Both the position numbers and the translations under genes were made by a program. Positions 5,922-13,364 of a stretch of 15,992 nucleotides of DNA are shown here, one piece after another. The DNA is taken from the NCBI GenBank assembly GCA_031376305.1, contig JANMDM010000042.1:1-15992 (forward strand), read 5' to 3'. Below the pieces are notes generated by a model. The model had not been told where the DNA came from. It did no database searches and was given only the letters and a program-made list of their open reading frames with translations. Numbering within the stretch: the first letter of the stretch is position 1; the number at the start of each line of letters is the position of its first letter. Source of the stretch: TMP-24 sp031376305 (GTDB lineage: Bacteria; Pseudomonadota; Alphaproteobacteria; Rhodobacterales; Rhodobacteraceae).

Positions 5922-6932
5922 ATGTCAGACTCTGATGCCGAAATGCCGGACTATGCGACCCACGTCTATGGGGCTGAGTCTATGCGCGTGGTCAGCGGTG
6001 CCAACCTTGGGGATCCGGTCGGCGGCTTTGATGCGTGCTTGCCAGGCGATGTCTACCGCCTGCATCCCGCCGCCCGCGCGCGCAAGCTGGTTTTACGCAG
6101 CGCCGCCGATACCACCGCAGTCCAGAAGATTGCGAAAGGCTCGGAGGTTGGCGCCGAAGGGGATCGGGTATCTTTGCTGGCGTTACTGACCTTGCTGGCG
6201 CATGACGGCGACCGGCTGGCCGTTGTGACCATCCGGCACGACCCCAGCGGCGCAATCTTTGCCATTCCTTTGTCGCCAATGGTCGCCAAGGCCGAATATA
6301 CCCTTGTAGAACTCTCCGAAGATGCCAGCGGCATCCGGCTCGCGGATTTCATCTGCGTATCTTTTGCGGCCGGAACCTTGATCACCCTGCCGGGCGGCCA
6401 GCAACGCCGGATCGAAAGCCTGCGGCCCGGTGATCCGGTATTGACCCGCGATTCTGGCGCGCAGGCGGTGAAATGGGTAGGTAAGGCCACGCTCAGGGCC
6501 GAGGGCAGCTTTGCCCCTGTGGTCATTACGGCAGGGACTCTGGGCAATACCAGCGATCTGCTGGTCAGCCCCCATCACCGGATTTTCATCTATCAGCGCG
6601 GCGCGCGGCGCGTCGGCGGCACCGCTGAGATTTTGGTGCAAGCCAAACACCTTGTCGATGACGACAGGGTCTGGCGGCGCGAAGGTGGCTTTGTCGATTA
6701 CTACAGTCTGGTCTTTGAGCGGCATGAGATCATTTTTGCCGAAGGTATTCCCGCCGAAAGCCTGATGGTGAACCAGGAAACCGTGCGCCTGCTGCCCGCC
6801 GAACTCGCTCAGGAACTGACAGACCGCTTTCCCGGACTTCGTCAAAGCCAACACTTCGGCACCGAAACGTCGCGCGGGGCTCTTGAAGCCGTCGGACGCG
6901 ACAGCCTGTTTCGGCCCGAAGACCATCGCTAA
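5922..6932 (+). CDS. Hint-domain (Hint_2-type) protein with serine at the processing site
   Basis: The 336-residue protein has an N-terminal part (about 1-140) of unknown function and a C-terminal Hedgehog/intein-like Hint domain (about 145-290). The Hint part begins VSFAAGTLITLPGGQ, followed by IESLRPGDPVLTRD, a conserved middle block DLLVSPHHRIFIYQ (213-225) and a last block HEIIFAEGIPAESL. Many Hint domains begin with Cys; here the aligned residue is Ser147, with a Cys two residues earlier (C145). I recall related Rhodobacterales proteins with VSFARGT here, so Ser may be normal. Hint domains cleave or rearrange the peptide bond before that residue; the role in this family is not known. No signal peptide is visible. 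The ATG at 5922 is preferred over the upstream in-frame ATG at 5796, which sits inside the inverted-repeat region. prfC follows 65 bases downstream. Confidence 0.87.
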   Translation: MSDSDAEMPDYATHVYGAESMRVVSGANLGDPVGGFDACLPGDVYRLHPAARARKLVLRSAADTTAVQKIAKGSEVGAEGDRVSLLALLTLLAHDGDRLAVVTIRHDPSGAIFAIPLSPMVAKAEYTLVELSEDASGIRLADFICVSFAAGTLITLPGGQQRRIESLRPGDPVLTRDSGAQAVKWVGKATLRAEGSFAPVVITAGTLGNTSDLLVSPHHRIFIYQRGARRVGGTAEILVQAKHLVDDDRVWRREGGFVDYYSLVFERHEIIFAEGIPAESLMVNQETVRLLPAELAQELTDRFPGLRQSQHFGTETSRGALEAVGRDSLFRPEDHR

Positions 6933-6997
6933 GACCAGGCGGCCGCCTTGTGGCGCCTACATTGCGCTTGTGGCAGGCTTTCGCTAAACCCCAGCCC

Positions 6998-8605
6998 ATG
7001 TTGGACAAGACCCAGAACCGCACCGCCCTGCCCGCCGAAATTGCCCGGCGGCGGACCTTCGCCATCATCTCGCATCCGGATGCCGGCAAGACCACGCTGA
7101 CCGAAAAGTTTCTGCTGTTCGGCGGCGCGATCCAGATGGCAGGTCAGGTGCGCGCCAAGGGCGAAGCCCGCCGCACCCGGTCGGACTTCATGAAGATGGA
7201 GCAGGAGCGCGGAATTTCGGTCTCCGCCTCTGCCATGTCCTTCGATTTTCGCCAGTACCGCTTCAATCTGGTCGACACCCCCGGCCACTCGGACTTTTCC
7301 GAGGATACCTATAGAACGCTGACGGCGGTCGATGCCGCGATCATGGTCATCGATGGCGCCAAGGGCGTCGAAAGCCAGACCCGTAAACTGTTCGAAGTCT
7401 GCCGCCTGCGCGACCTGCCGATCCTGACCTTCTGCAACAAGATGGACCGCGAGTCCCGCGACACCTTTGAGATCATCGACGAGATTCAGGAAAATCTGGC
7501 GATCGACGTCTCGCCCGCCAGCTGGCCCATCGGCATGGGCCGGGAATTCATCGGCTGCTACGATATCTTGCATGACCGGCTGGAACTGATGGACCGCGCC
7601 GACCGCAACCGGGTGGCCGAAACCATCGCCATCAATGGCTTGAACGACCCGAAGCTGGCCCAACACATTCCCGCCGATCTTCTGGCCAAGCTGCTGGAAG
7701 ATCTGGAGATGGTCGAGGCGCTGTTGCCAAAATTCAACCGCCAGTCTTTCCTTGAAGGTCACATGACCCCGATCTGGTTCGGCTCCGCCATCAACTCCTT
7801 CGGCGTCAAGGAACTGATGGACGGCATGGGGGAATATGGGCCGGAACCGCAGCTCCAGCACGCTGCCGAACGCGACATCGCGCCCGAAGAAGCCAGCGTG
7901 ACTGGTTTCGTCTTTAAGGTTCAGGCCAATATGGACCCCAAGCACCGCGACCGCGTGGCCTTCGTCCGCCTCGCCTCGGGGCATTTTGAACGCGGCATGA
8001 AGCTTTTGCATGTGCGCTCGAAAAAGCCGATGGCAATATCAAACCCGGTGCTGTTTCTGGCCGCCGACCGCGAGTTGGCCGAGGAAGCATGGGCAGGTGA
8101 CATCATCGGCATTCCGAACCACGGACAGTTGCGCATCGGCGATGCGCTGACCGAGGGCGAATCCTTGCGGTTCACCGGCATTCCGTCTTTCGCACCCGAG
8201 CTTTTGCAAACCGTGCGGGCGGGCGATCCGATGAAGGCCAAGCATCTGGAAAAGGCGCTGATGCAGTTTGCCGAAGAGGGCGCCGCCAAGGTCTTCAAAC
8301 CCGCCATCGGCTCGGGGTTTATTGTCGGTGTCGTCGGCGCCTTGCAATTCGAAGTGCTGGCCTCGCGGATCGAGCAGGAATATTCGCTGCCGGTGCGGTT
8401 CGAATCCTCGCAATTCACCAGCGCCCGTTGGGTGACAGGCCCGAAGGCCGATGTGGAAACCTTTGTGAATGCCAACAAAGGCCATATCGCCCACGACCAT
8501 GACGGCGATATTGTTTTTCTGACGCGGCTGCAGTGGGACATCGACCGGATCATCCGCGATCACGCAACGCTGAAGCTGTCGTCAACCAAAGAAATGATGG
8601 TGTGA
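6998..8605 (+). CDS. prfC: Peptide chain release factor 3 (GTPase)
   Basis: RF3 is the translational GTPase that removes RF1/RF2 from the ribosome after peptide release. The 535-residue length fits the family (about 530). GTPase motifs are in order: G1 SHPDAGKT (25-32), the switch region MEQERGISV, G3 DTPGH (93-97) and G4 NKMD (147-150). EF-G-like domains II and III follow, with VFKVQANMDPKHRDRVAF and a C-terminal part GFIVGVVGALQFEVL that separates RF3 from EF-G and LepA. An upstream in-frame ATG at 6950 would add 16 residues; 6998 gives the usual N terminus (DKTQNRTALPAEIARRR), although no clear ribosome-binding site precedes it. It follows the Hint gene in the same direction but is not obviously related to it. 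Two competing hairpins lie right after the stop codon. Confidence 0.97.
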   Translation: MLDKTQNRTALPAEIARRRTFAIISHPDAGKTTLTEKFLLFGGAIQMAGQVRAKGEARRTRSDFMKMEQERGISVSASAMSFDFRQYRFNLVDTPGHSDFSEDTYRTLTAVDAAIMVIDGAKGVESQTRKLFEVCRLRDLPILTFCNKMDRESRDTFEIIDEIQENLAIDVSPASWPIGMGREFIGCYDILHDRLELMDRADRNRVAETIAINGLNDPKLAQHIPADLLAKLLEDLEMVEALLPKFNRQSFLEGHMTPIWFGSAINSFGVKELMDGMGEYGPEPQLQHAAERDIAPEEASVTGFVFKVQANMDPKHRDRVAFVRLASGHFERGMKLLHVRSKKPMAISNPVLFLAADRELAEEAWAGDIIGIPNHGQLRIGDALTEGESLRFTGIPSFAPELLQTVRAGDPMKAKHLEKALMQFAEEGAAKVFKPAIGSGFIVGVVGALQFEVLASRIEQEYSLPVRFESSQFTSARWVTGPKADVETFVNANKGHIAHDHDGDIVFLTRLQWDIDRIIRDHATLKLSSTKEMMV

Positions 8606-8666
8606 ACCTGCGGGGATTCAGCGCCCAAGGCCCCGCAGATTGCGAAAACCCATCCCACGCAGGTTC
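8604..8666 (+). other. Two competing hairpins at the end of prfC
   Basis: GAACCTGCG (8604-8612, starting inside the stop codon) is perfectly complementary to CGCAGGTTC (8658-8666). The overlapping CTGCGGGG (8608-8615) is perfectly complementary to CCCCGCAG (8631-8638). The two stems share the CTGCG bases and cannot coexist. The shorter-range stem could act as a terminator stem, but there is no U-run. It may be a 3' end structure or attenuator-like switch. Confidence 0.4.
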
Positions 8667-8997
8667 TGAACACAGCGCAATGACCGCCCGCTGGTGCCGC
8701 AGGCTTGCTGCCCCTGCGTCGACGCGGCCCGCGTCTTTGCCTGACAGTTTGCGGCAAAAATGTGGCAACTCTGCAGTGCCTTTGGGCGATTCGTTCGAAA
8801 TTCGGCCTTGGTTTGGGGCGGAACCGCCGCGAAACCGCACCGAGATATGAAAAACCGTTAAGGTTTTCCCCGAAACCGTGAACAGTCCATCACCCCGGCC
8901 TTTCATTGTATCTCAAGACAGCAATTAACGAATCCGCCCAAATTTTGTCCAAATTGCAAAGGATACAGACCGGGTGATATTTGGAACTGGAGCCATC
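8606..8997. other. 392-base non-coding stretch between prfC and the VPxPA-CTERM gene
   Basis: No convincing gene was found on either strand; the open frames here are shadows of GC-rich sequence and run into prfC antisense. It holds the competing hairpins just after prfC and a small AAAACC/GGTTTT hairpin at 8851-8867. The last 90 bases before the next gene are noticeably AT-richer, consistent with a promoter, but I could not fix a -35/-10 pair with confidence. Confidence 0.5.
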
Positions 8998-9516
8998 ATG
9001 AAATTTAAATCCTTTAAAGCGCTGGCGGTTGCCGCGACGCTGCTTTCGGCGGGAAGCGCGTCGGCGGTTACTCTGAATGTTGGCTCTGGTTGGAACGCCT
9101 TCGCCTTTGGCGCGGTGGGCACCATGGCCAAGCGCAGCTTCACGTTCACCCTCACCGGATATGCGTTGATGTCGGTCGTTGATGGCTTTGTGTCGGGCGA
9201 CCGCTTCCAAGTGCTGGTCAACAACACGTCCTTTGGAGTAACTTCGGTGCCGGTCAATGGGGCGTCGTCGGTCGGTGCGAACTACGCTCTGGCGGCGACA
9301 AATCCGAACTTCTCCAGCTGGACACACCGCTTTGGGCCGGGCACCTACAGCCTCGCGTTCCTGGTTAAGGCACGCTCGGGCACCAATACCATCGACCACC
9401 TTGCGGCGGTACGGCTGGATGCCGCGCCGGTTCCGGTTCCGGCGGCGGGCCTGATGCTAATCTCTGCCCTTGGGGCCGCAGGCGCTCTGCGTCGGCGCCG
9501 CAAACAGGCAAAGTAA
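8998..9516 (+). CDS. Secreted VPxPA-CTERM (exosortase-sorted) protein
   Basis: The 172-residue product has a Sec signal peptide: basic start MKFKSFK, hydrophobic core, and an ASA cleavage site after about residue 23. The mature part is rich in Ser, Thr, Asn and Gly and looks beta-rich; I recognise no enzyme domain. The C terminus is a sorting signal: VPVPA (145-149), a short hydrophobic helix (about 150-164) and RRRR (165-168). This matches the VPLPA-CTERM type of PEP-CTERM tail, which in Rhodobacterales is paired with exosortase XrtD; that enzyme is not in the window. The protein is expected to be processed and displayed or released outside the cell, often with exopolysaccharide. The ATG at 8998 is preferred over 8974 because it gives a standard signal peptide and has a CTGGAG ribosome-binding site. 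It is a lone gene with long non-coding flanks. Confidence 0.85.
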   Translation: MKFKSFKALAVAATLLSAGSASAVTLNVGSGWNAFAFGAVGTMAKRSFTFTLTGYALMSVVDGFVSGDRFQVLVNNTSFGVTSVPVNGASSVGANYALAATNPNFSSWTHRFGPGTYSLAFLVKARSGTNTIDHLAAVRLDAAPVPVPAAGLMLISALGAAGALRRRRKQAK

Positions 9517-9530
9517 TCAACTGACACAAC

Positions 9531-9552
9531 CCCGTCCGACACATCGGGCGGG
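9531..9552 (+). terminator. Hairpin after the VPxPA-CTERM gene
   Basis: CCCGTCCGA and TCGGGCGGG form a nine-pair stem (one G.T wobble) with a CACA loop, starting 14 bases after the stop codon. It is not followed by a clear U-run. A second hairpin (TTGAAC/GTTCAA, 9554-9570) follows immediately. Confidence 0.5.
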
Positions 9553-9570
9553 CTTGAACCTCCAGTTCAA

Positions 9571-9610
9571 CAAACGCCGTCAGAGCCAGCTTGGCCCGGA
9601 CGGCGCTTTG
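9571..9610 (+). terminator. Long stem-loop, terminator-like
   Basis: GCCGTC (9576-9581) pairs with GACGGC (9599-9604), flanked by CAAA and TTTG that can extend the stem with small bulges. The TTTGTTGTTG tract after it is U-rich, so this third hairpin is the best terminator candidate downstream of the secreted-protein gene. Confidence 0.45.
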
Positions 9611-9905
9611 TTGTTGCCGTCTCAGCCCCGCTAACGGCCGCGTTTGCTTTGCCGATCTCGGGCCGGGGCGACGCCTGACAGGCGCATCAACCCTTGGCGC
9701 ACGACCTCATCAACGGGCTTAGTCCGGACCGGGGAAGCCTGTTTTGCAGACTCGGCAAGATGCGTGACAGACGCAACGGGGGCGCCGCCGCAAGATCGCG
9801 GATCGGTAAGGGTGTTTGTCGGCTTCCTTGACCTGACCGGCCAGTTCCGGTAACGCAGGCAAGGCCCCACGGGGCCAAAAAACCGATGCCGGGGCGCCCG
9901 ATAAA

Positions 9906-9954
9906 TCGCGTCCCTTCACCCTTGTGGTCCGATACCGCAACTTGATGGACGCGA
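9906..9954 (+). promoter_or_regulatory. Inverted repeat covering the helicase ribosome-binding region
   Basis: TCGCGTCC (9906-9913) is the exact reverse complement of GGACGCGA (9947-9954), the eight bases directly before the ATG at 9955. In mRNA this 8-bp GC-rich stem with a 33-base loop would cover the only Shine-Dalgarno-like bases (GGAC). This suggests translational control of the helicase by RNA structure. It is seen directly in sequence; function is inferred. Confidence 0.45.
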
Positions 9955-11580
9955 ATGACAAAATTTTCTGATCTGAAGCTGGACCCGAAGGTCCTGCAAG
10001 CCATTGCCGAAGCCGGCTATGAAATCCCCACCCCGATTCAGGCCGGCGCAATCCCGCCCGCGCTGGAGGGCCGCGATGTCTTGGGCATTGCCCAGACCGG
10101 CACCGGCAAGACCGCCGGCTTCGTGCTGCCGATGATCACGCTGCTGGGGCGGGGCCGGGCGCGGGCGCGGATGCCGCGCAGTCTGGTTCTGGCACCAACG
10201 CGCGAACTGGCCGCCCAGGTGGCGGAAAGTTTCGACACCTATGCGAAACATACCAAGCTGACCAAGGCCCTGCTGATCGGCGGCGTGTCATTTGGCGAAC
10301 AGGACAAGCTGATCGACCGCGGCGTCGATGTGCTGATCGCCACACCCGGTCGCCTGCTTGACCACTTTGAACGCGGCAAGCTCTTGCTGACCGGCGTACA
10401 GATCATGGTGGTGGACGAGGCCGACCGGATGCTCGATATGGGCTTCATCCCCGATATCGAACGCATCTTCCAACTGACGCCCTTCACCCGCCAGACGCTG
10501 TTCTTCAGCGCCACCATGGCGCCTGAGATCGAGCGGATCACCAACACTTTCCTGCACACGCCCGCCAAGGTCGAAGTGGCACGGCAGGCGACCACCTCGG
10601 AAACCATTGAACAGCGGCTGATCGAACTCGCGCCCACCCGCAAGGACCAGTCCGCCAAGCAAAAGCGCGAGTTATTGCGGGCGATCATCGAGGCGGAAGG
10701 CGCGGCCTGCACCAACGCCATACTGTTTTGCAACCGCAAGACCGAGGTGGACATTCTGGCCAAGTCGCTGAAATCGCACGGGCTTGATGCAGCGCCGATC
10801 CACGGCGATCTTGAACAGAGCCAGCGAACAAAGACGCTGGACAGTTTCCGCGACGGAAGTCTGCGTTTTCTCGTGGCCTCTGATGTGGCGGCACGCGGGC
10901 TCGATATTCCCGCCGTCAGCCATGTGTTCAACTTTGATGTCCCCAGCCACGCCGAAGATTACGTTCACCGTATCGGCCGCACCGGCCGGGCCGGGCGCAC
11001 GGGCGTAGCGATCACCCTTTGCACCCCCTCCGATCAGAAATATCTCGACGCGATCGAGACCCTGATGAAGCAGCCGATCCCGCGCGGTGCGATCCCGTCC
11101 GGCTTTGAGCTGTCCGAAGCCTCGCAGCGGCCCGCCCGCAAGGACGAGGAACGCCCCGGACGCAGCGGCGCAAAGCCCCGCGACCGCGAAGACCGTCGCG
11201 AGCGTAAGGTGGTTCCCCATGCCCAGGTCGCCTCGATGCAGCCGCTTGATGCGGGTACCACGACTGCGGCCGAAGTCCGCGCCCCGCAGCCGGAGCGTGC
11301 AGAACGGCCCCAACGCCGCCCACGCCGCACCGACGACCACAAGGCGCCTTCAGCCGTGACCGAGCTGGCTCAGACGCCCGCCGAACAGCCGATTCCGACG
11401 GCCCGCGCCGACGAACCTGCCCGCCCGCCGCGCCACGAAGAACGTCCCGACCGGCGCCGCGATGACCGCCGCCGCGACGCAGATCGTCATGAGCCAGCTG
11501 TGATGGGGTTGGGCGACCATGTGCCCGATTTCCTGATGCGGCGCATCACGCCGAAAATAACCGAGACCTCCGAGGAATAA
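9955..11580 (+). CDS. DEAD-box ATP-dependent RNA helicase, RhlE-like
   Basis: The 541-residue protein is a complete DEAD-box helicase that unwinds RNA duplexes using ATP, probably in ribosome assembly or RNA turnover. Motifs are in order: Q-motif region GYEIPTPIQ (21-29), Walker A AQTGTGKT (46-53), PTRELA (81-86), TPGR (130-133), DEAD (154-157), SAT (185-187), HGD (283-285), ARGLD (313-317) and HRIGRTGR (338-345). Residues from about 385 to the end form a long, Arg/Pro/Glu-rich, probably disordered tail typical of RhlE-type enzymes and likely RNA-binding. The tail ends with a more regular stretch (MGLGDHVPDFLMRR). Subfamily choice (RhlE) is by overall similarity and is less sure than the helicase call. 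A structured leader precedes it, and a strong two-way terminator follows. Confidence 0.95.
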   Translation: MTKFSDLKLDPKVLQAIAEAGYEIPTPIQAGAIPPALEGRDVLGIAQTGTGKTAGFVLPMITLLGRGRARARMPRSLVLAPTRELAAQVAESFDTYAKHTKLTKALLIGGVSFGEQDKLIDRGVDVLIATPGRLLDHFERGKLLLTGVQIMVVDEADRMLDMGFIPDIERIFQLTPFTRQTLFFSATMAPEIERITNTFLHTPAKVEVARQATTSETIEQRLIELAPTRKDQSAKQKRELLRAIIEAEGAACTNAILFCNRKTEVDILAKSLKSHGLDAAPIHGDLEQSQRTKTLDSFRDGSLRFLVASDVAARGLDIPAVSHVFNFDVPSHAEDYVHRIGRTGRAGRTGVAITLCTPSDQKYLDAIETLMKQPIPRGAIPSGFELSEASQRPARKDEERPGRSGAKPRDREDRRERKVVPHAQVASMQPLDAGTTTAAEVRAPQPERAERPQRRPRRTDDHKAPSAVTELAQTPAEQPIPTARADEPARPPRHEERPDRRRDDRRRDADRHEPAVMGLGDHVPDFLMRRITPKITETSEE

Positions 11581-11631
11581 GCCAGCCACCGCCCTCAGCG
11601 GCGGCGCAAACCAGGCTTCGATCCTGACGAT

Positions 11632-11672
11632 AAAAAAAGCTGCGCCCGGTCAAATACCGGGCGCAGCTTTTT
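11632..11672. terminator. Bidirectional intrinsic terminator between helicase and rnj
   Basis: GCTGCGCCCGGT (11639-11650) pairs perfectly with ACCGGGCGCAGC (11656-11667) around a CAAAT loop. The left arm is preceded by seven A and the right arm is followed by five T, so a U-run follows the hairpin on both strands. It sits between convergent genes, 51 bases after the helicase stop and 12 bases after the rnj stop. Confidence 0.92.
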
Positions 11673-11684
11673 GATATTGCAGGA

Positions 11685-13364
11685 TCAATCGGCCATCAGG
11701 CGGCTGATCACCACCGAAACCTCGGGCTTCTTGCCGATCTCTTCCATCGCCACCTGACGCACAATGCGGCGAATTGCTTCGTCGAATTTAGCGTCATCTG
11801 CAACGACCCGGTCGTCAACCTTGGCAAGGAACTCGCCCAGATCAGCCTCGATCTGGTCTGCCAGGGGCTTGCCCGATTTCCCGGTTTGCGGCAGACCCAT
11901 CACTTCGACCCAGGCATCGCCAAGCGGTTGGTCATCCTCGTCAATGATGATCGTGGCCAAGACCATGCCGTTCAGGGCCATGCGCAGACGGTCGCGCACC
12001 ACGCCGTCCATCGCCCCGATCAGCATCGTGCCGTCCAGATAGGTCCGGCCGGTTTCGATGTATTCGGCGACCTTGGGTTTGCCCACCCCAAATTCAACCA
12101 TCATGCCATTGGTCGCCAGCATCGCCTTGCGACCTTTTTCACTGGCAATGCGGACATGTTCGCGCAAGTGGCGGTGTTCGCCGTGCATCGGGATCAGCAG
12201 CTCGGGGTTGACCAGATCATGCACCGCCTCAAGATCCGGGCGGTTGGCATGACCCGAGACGTGATAAAGGCCGCCGCGATCATCGACCAGATCAACGCCC
12301 TTTTCCGAAAGGGCATTCATGATGCGGATGACTTCGCGTTCATTGCCCGGAATGGTTTTCGACGAAAACAGGAACATGTCCCCCGCCTTCATCTCAAGCC
12401 CAAGATACTTGCCCCGGGCAAGCTGGGCAGAGGCAGCGCGCCGCTCCCCCTGACTGCCGGTTACAATCAGCATCAGATTGCGGCGCGGGATATCCTGGGT
12501 CTGTTCAGGCGGAATGACGGCAGGAAAGTTGGTCAAAACCCCGGTGGCTTGCGCCGCCGTCACCATCTTGTTCATCGCCCGCCCCAAAAGGCAGATGGTG
12601 CGGCCTGCGGCCACCCCGGCTTCGGCCAGGGTTTTCAGCCGCGCCACGTTTGAGGCGAACGTGGTGGCAACCACCATGCCCCCCTGCTGCGCGATCAGTT
12701 CGGTAAGCGGTGCGGCCAGCGTCGCCTCGGACCGGCCGGGATGCGGCGAAAAGACGTTGGTGGAATCGCAGGTCAGCAGTTTCACCGGCCCGGCTTCGCG
12801 GGCAATATTATACCAATCCTCGGGGTTGAACGCCTCGCCCACCACCGGGCTGCCATCCAGCTTGAAGTCGCCCGAATGCACAATCCGGCCACCCGGCGTG
12901 TCGATGATCAATGCCGAACTTTCCGGGATCGAATGGCTGACCGGCACGAACTGCACACGGAACGGCCCGGCCTCGACCACCGCCGGTCGGGCCGCGACGA
13001 TATGAAGAACGTCCTTGGGGTTGCCGGCCTCATCCATTTTCATCGCAGCCAATGCCCCGGTGAACGCCCGCATATAGACCGGCGCTTTCAGTCGCGGCCA
13101 AAGATGGGCAAGCGCGCCAAGATGGTCTTCGTGGGCATGGGTGATGAAAATCGCCTCAATACGCGCGGCGTTCTTGGCCAGCCAGCTGATGTCGGCCATG
13201 ATCAGATCGACCCCGGGCGAGGTGTCCATATCGGGGAAGGTCACGCCCAGATCAACAACGATCAGCCGTTCCTTACCCGCAGGCCCATAGCCGTAGACAT
13301 AGCAGTTCATGCCAATTTCACCAGCACCACCCAAAGGCAGATAGATCAGGCGGTCCTTGCTCAT
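11685..13364 (-). CDS. rnj: Ribonuclease J (metallo-beta-lactamase/beta-CASP)
   Basis: RNase J has 5'-3' exonuclease and endonuclease activity and works in mRNA decay and rRNA maturation; alphaproteobacteria carry one copy. The 559-residue length is typical. Metal-binding motifs are visible: HAHEDH (76-81), His144 in VSHSIPE, Asp166 in HSGDFK, and late motifs HVSGHA (368-373) and PMHGE (392-396). The beta-CASP insert carries GSQGE (303-307) and KTIPGNE (336-342). A C-terminal domain with VVISRLMAD ends the protein. The ATG overlaps the coaX stop by four bases (ATGA), so translation is probably coupled. It is the last gene of the nuoN-birA-coaX-rnj run and ends just before the strong terminator. 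Confidence 0.96.
   Translation of the reverse strand: MSKDRLIYLPLGGAGEIGMNCYVYGYGPAGKERLIVVDLGVTFPDMDTSPGVDLIMADISWLAKNAARIEAIFITHAHEDHLGALAHLWPRLKAPVYMRAFTGALAAMKMDEAGNPKDVLHIVAARPAVVEAGPFRVQFVPVSHSIPESSALIIDTPGGRIVHSGDFKLDGSPVVGEAFNPEDWYNIAREAGPVKLLTCDSTNVFSPHPGRSEATLAAPLTELIAQQGGMVVATTFASNVARLKTLAEAGVAAGRTICLLGRAMNKMVTAAQATGVLTNFPAVIPPEQTQDIPRRNLMLIVTGSQGERRAASAQLARGKYLGLEMKAGDMFLFSSKTIPGNEREVIRIMNALSEKGVDLVDDRGGLYHVSGHANRPDLEAVHDLVNPELLIPMHGEHRHLREHVRIASEKGRKAMLATNGMMVEFGVGKPKVAEYIETGRTYLDGTMLIGAMDGVVRDRLRMALNGMVLATIIIDEDDQPLGDAWVEVMGLPQTGKSGKPLADQIEADLGEFLAKVDDRVVADDAKFDEAIRRIVRQVAMEEIGKKPEVSVVISRLMAD

Larger units (their letters stand above)
9517..9954. other. 438-base non-coding stretch between the VPxPA-CTERM and helicase genes
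   Basis: It contains a series of hairpins (9531-9552, 9554-9570, 9571-9610), then about 240 bases without strong features, a GGCCCC/GGGGCC dyad followed by AAAAAA at 9863-9882, a GGGCGCCC palindrome at 9892-9899, and the inverted repeat at the helicase start. A 79-codon minus-strand open frame (9631-9870) ending SKRGR is the only candidate gene and I do not accept it. Confidence 0.5.

Noticed and set aside
6937..6948. 12-base palindrome AGGCGGCCGCCT between Hint and prfC
   Set aside because: It is GC-rich, isolated and without a U-run or related sites nearby; such palindromes are expected by chance at this GC content.
8533..8906. Open frames on both strands downstream of prfC
   Set aside because: They overlap the 3' end of prfC out of frame, their translations resemble no family, and the region holds RNA-like hairpins instead.
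8954..8981. TTGCAA-16-GATATT as promoter of the secreted-protein gene
   Set aside because: Transcription would start at or beyond the ribosome-binding site, leaving no usable leader.
9631..9870. 79-codon minus-strand open frame in the helicase upstream region
   Set aside because: It lacks a recognisable domain and a clear ribosome-binding site. The length is expected by chance in GC-rich DNA, though a small gene cannot be fully excluded.
9863..9882. GGCCCC/GGGGCC dyad with AAAAAA as a terminator
   Set aside because: The loop would be only two bases, and the A-run is on the wrong side for a plus-strand terminator. For the minus strand the T-run comes before the hairpin.
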